DNA from: an uncultured Eubacteriales bacterium
Lineage (GTDB): Bacteria; Bacillota_A; Clostridia; Christensenellales; Aristaeellaceae
Assembly (NCBI GenBank): GCA_902803675.1
Contig: CADCQZ010000321.1
Coordinates: forward strand, 1 to 7,080
Reading direction: 5' to 3'
Length of the DNA: 7,080 nt
The notes beneath the pieces were generated by a model that saw only the letters and a list, made by a program, of their open reading frames with translations, was not told the origin of the DNA and searched no databases. Of this stretch, positions 6,395-7,080 are shown piece after piece (positions within the stretch are counted from its first letter, which is position 1; each line of letters opens with the position of its first letter). The translations under genes and the position numbers were made by a program.

Positions 6395-7080
6395 ATGAAA
6401 AAGACCGCCGTGATCGTCCTTATCCTGATGATGTGCTGCCTGGGCGGGCGCACGGAAAGCGCCGGGGACCTGCCCTTCAGGTCCCTGCCCAGGAGCACCT
6501 GCTTCCCCCTGTTCACCGAAGGCGAGGGAGAGCTCGAAGGGCATTTCATCCTGGACTGCCCCATGGCCTGGGACGGGGGCGACATGAGCGAAGTGTACGG
6601 CCTTCCCCTGGTGATGGCGGTGGATCCCGGGAACATGGGCCACATGGCCCTGATCGCCGAGATCGGCCCTGAGATGAGGGAAAAGGTCCTGGCGGACAGG
6701 AGCCATCCCATCAGCGGGTTCCTCGGCGAAGGGCTGCAGGTGACCGGAGGGAAAAGCACGTCCGTGAGCCGGATCCTGGAAACATATGACCTGAACGGTC
6801 TAAAGGCCGTGAAGGTGGAGATGACGGGCCAGGGGTTCGAGATGATCTGGGTGAGCGACCCTGTTGGGGAAGACCCGGGCACGCTGTGGTTCTTCATGTA
6901 CCCCGCCGACCCGGAGGACGAGGAGTACAGCCGGATCATCGAAGGCATGGCGGATTCCTTCACGGTGTTTTTCCCAAAGAGCGTCGGGGAAACGCCGGAG
7001 GAGATGTTCGAGTATACGGTCACGGACGGGGAAGCCGTGATCACGGCGTATACCGGGGACCGGGCGTATGTGAACGTGCC
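6395..7080 (+). CDS. Secreted protein with the start of a BspA-type leucine-rich repeat domain (partial)
   Basis: The first 228 codons of a gene that runs off the window. The ATG at 6395 has a strong GAAGGAGG site (6382-6389). Residues 1-23 form a Sec signal peptide: MKK, a hydrophobic stretch to Leu16, and a likely cut after ESA. Cys14/Cys15 lie in MMCC, a poor lipobox, so lipid attachment is unlikely. Residues 24-195 form a domain I do not recognise, with paired WVSDP and LWFFMYP segments and a DSFTVFFP end. Residues 206-228 (EYTVTDGEAVITAYTGDR then AYVNVP) match the opening of BspA-like LRR_5 domains, known in surface proteins of gut and oral bacteria that bind host or other cells. The repeats would continue beyond the window. 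It is divergent from the operon, so a functional link is not implied. Confidence 0.82.
   Translation, partial: MKKTAVIVLILMMCCLGGRTESAGDLPFRSLPRSTCFPLFTEGEGELEGHFILDCPMAWDGGDMSEVYGLPLVMAVDPGNMGHMALIAEIGPEMREKVLADRSHPISGFLGEGLQVTGGKSTSVSRILETYDLNGLKAVKVEMTGQGFEMIWVSDPVGEDPGTLWFFMYPADPEDEEYSRIIEGMADSFTVFFPKSVGETPEEMFEYTVTDGEAVITAYTGDRAYVNV

Noticed and set aside
6395..6440. Lipoprotein signal in the secreted protein
   Set aside because: Cys14/Cys15 follow LMM, which does not fit the usual lipobox with a small residue before the Cys; an ordinary Sec signal peptide cut after ESA fits better.
6058..7044. 328-codon open frame on the - strand across the divergent promoter region
   Set aside because: It reads antisense through the secreted-protein gene and in another frame into the GH42-like gene; the Ser/Pro-rich translation shows no domain.
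1..7080. CRISPR array, tRNA or rRNA genes, insertion sequences
   Set aside because: I saw no regularly spaced repeats, no tRNA-like cloverleaf or rRNA sequence, and no transposase or terminal inverted repeats; nearly all of the window is explained by protein-coding genes.

Overview
The window is about 7 kb of GC-rich bacterial DNA. Genes are tightly packed, most starts have AGGAGG-type Shine-Dalgarno sites, and the two promoters look sigma-70/sigma-A-like. Together with cytoplasmic glycoside hydrolases and a secreted protein that runs into a BspA-type leucine-rich repeat, this suggests a high-GC gut or rumen member of the Clostridia. That assignment is an inference from style and gene content; no marker gene is present.

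Layout: (1) Bases 1-77, + strand, are the C-terminal tail of a gene that fits an SGNH/GDSL-type esterase. (2) Bases 78-217 are a convergent intergenic gap with a perfect 10-bp hairpin that can terminate transcription from both sides. (3) Bases 218-6169, - strand, look like one six-gene operon, read from right to left: a 589-aa GH42-like glycosidase-fold protein of no recognised family, a cytoplasmic GH10 (xylanase-family) enzyme, an aldo/keto reductase, a nitroreductase-family flavoprotein, a YbgC/FadM-like hotdog thioesterase, and a short-chain dehydrogenase. Gaps are 42 and 36 nt for the first two junctions and 5 nt for the third; the last two junctions are 4-nt ATGA overlaps, so the last four genes are probably translationally coupled. 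(4) Bases 6170-6394 are a divergent promoter region with an extended -10 element facing left and a TTGACC-N17-TATACT promoter facing right. (5) Bases 6395-7080, + strand, are the start of a secreted protein whose BspA-like repeat domain begins just as the window ends.

How the genes may work together: two cytoplasmic glycosidase-fold proteins are expressed with three redox enzymes and a thioesterase, and no transporter or regulator is visible. One reading is intracellular processing of an imported plant glycoside, with sugar removal followed by reduction or oxidation of the released part. The substrate cannot be named. The most interesting points are the GH42-type zinc-cysteine pattern in a protein that lacks the usual Asn-Glu acid/base pair, and a GH10 enzyme with both catalytic glutamates but without the conserved xylose-binding E-N-x-x-K segment.
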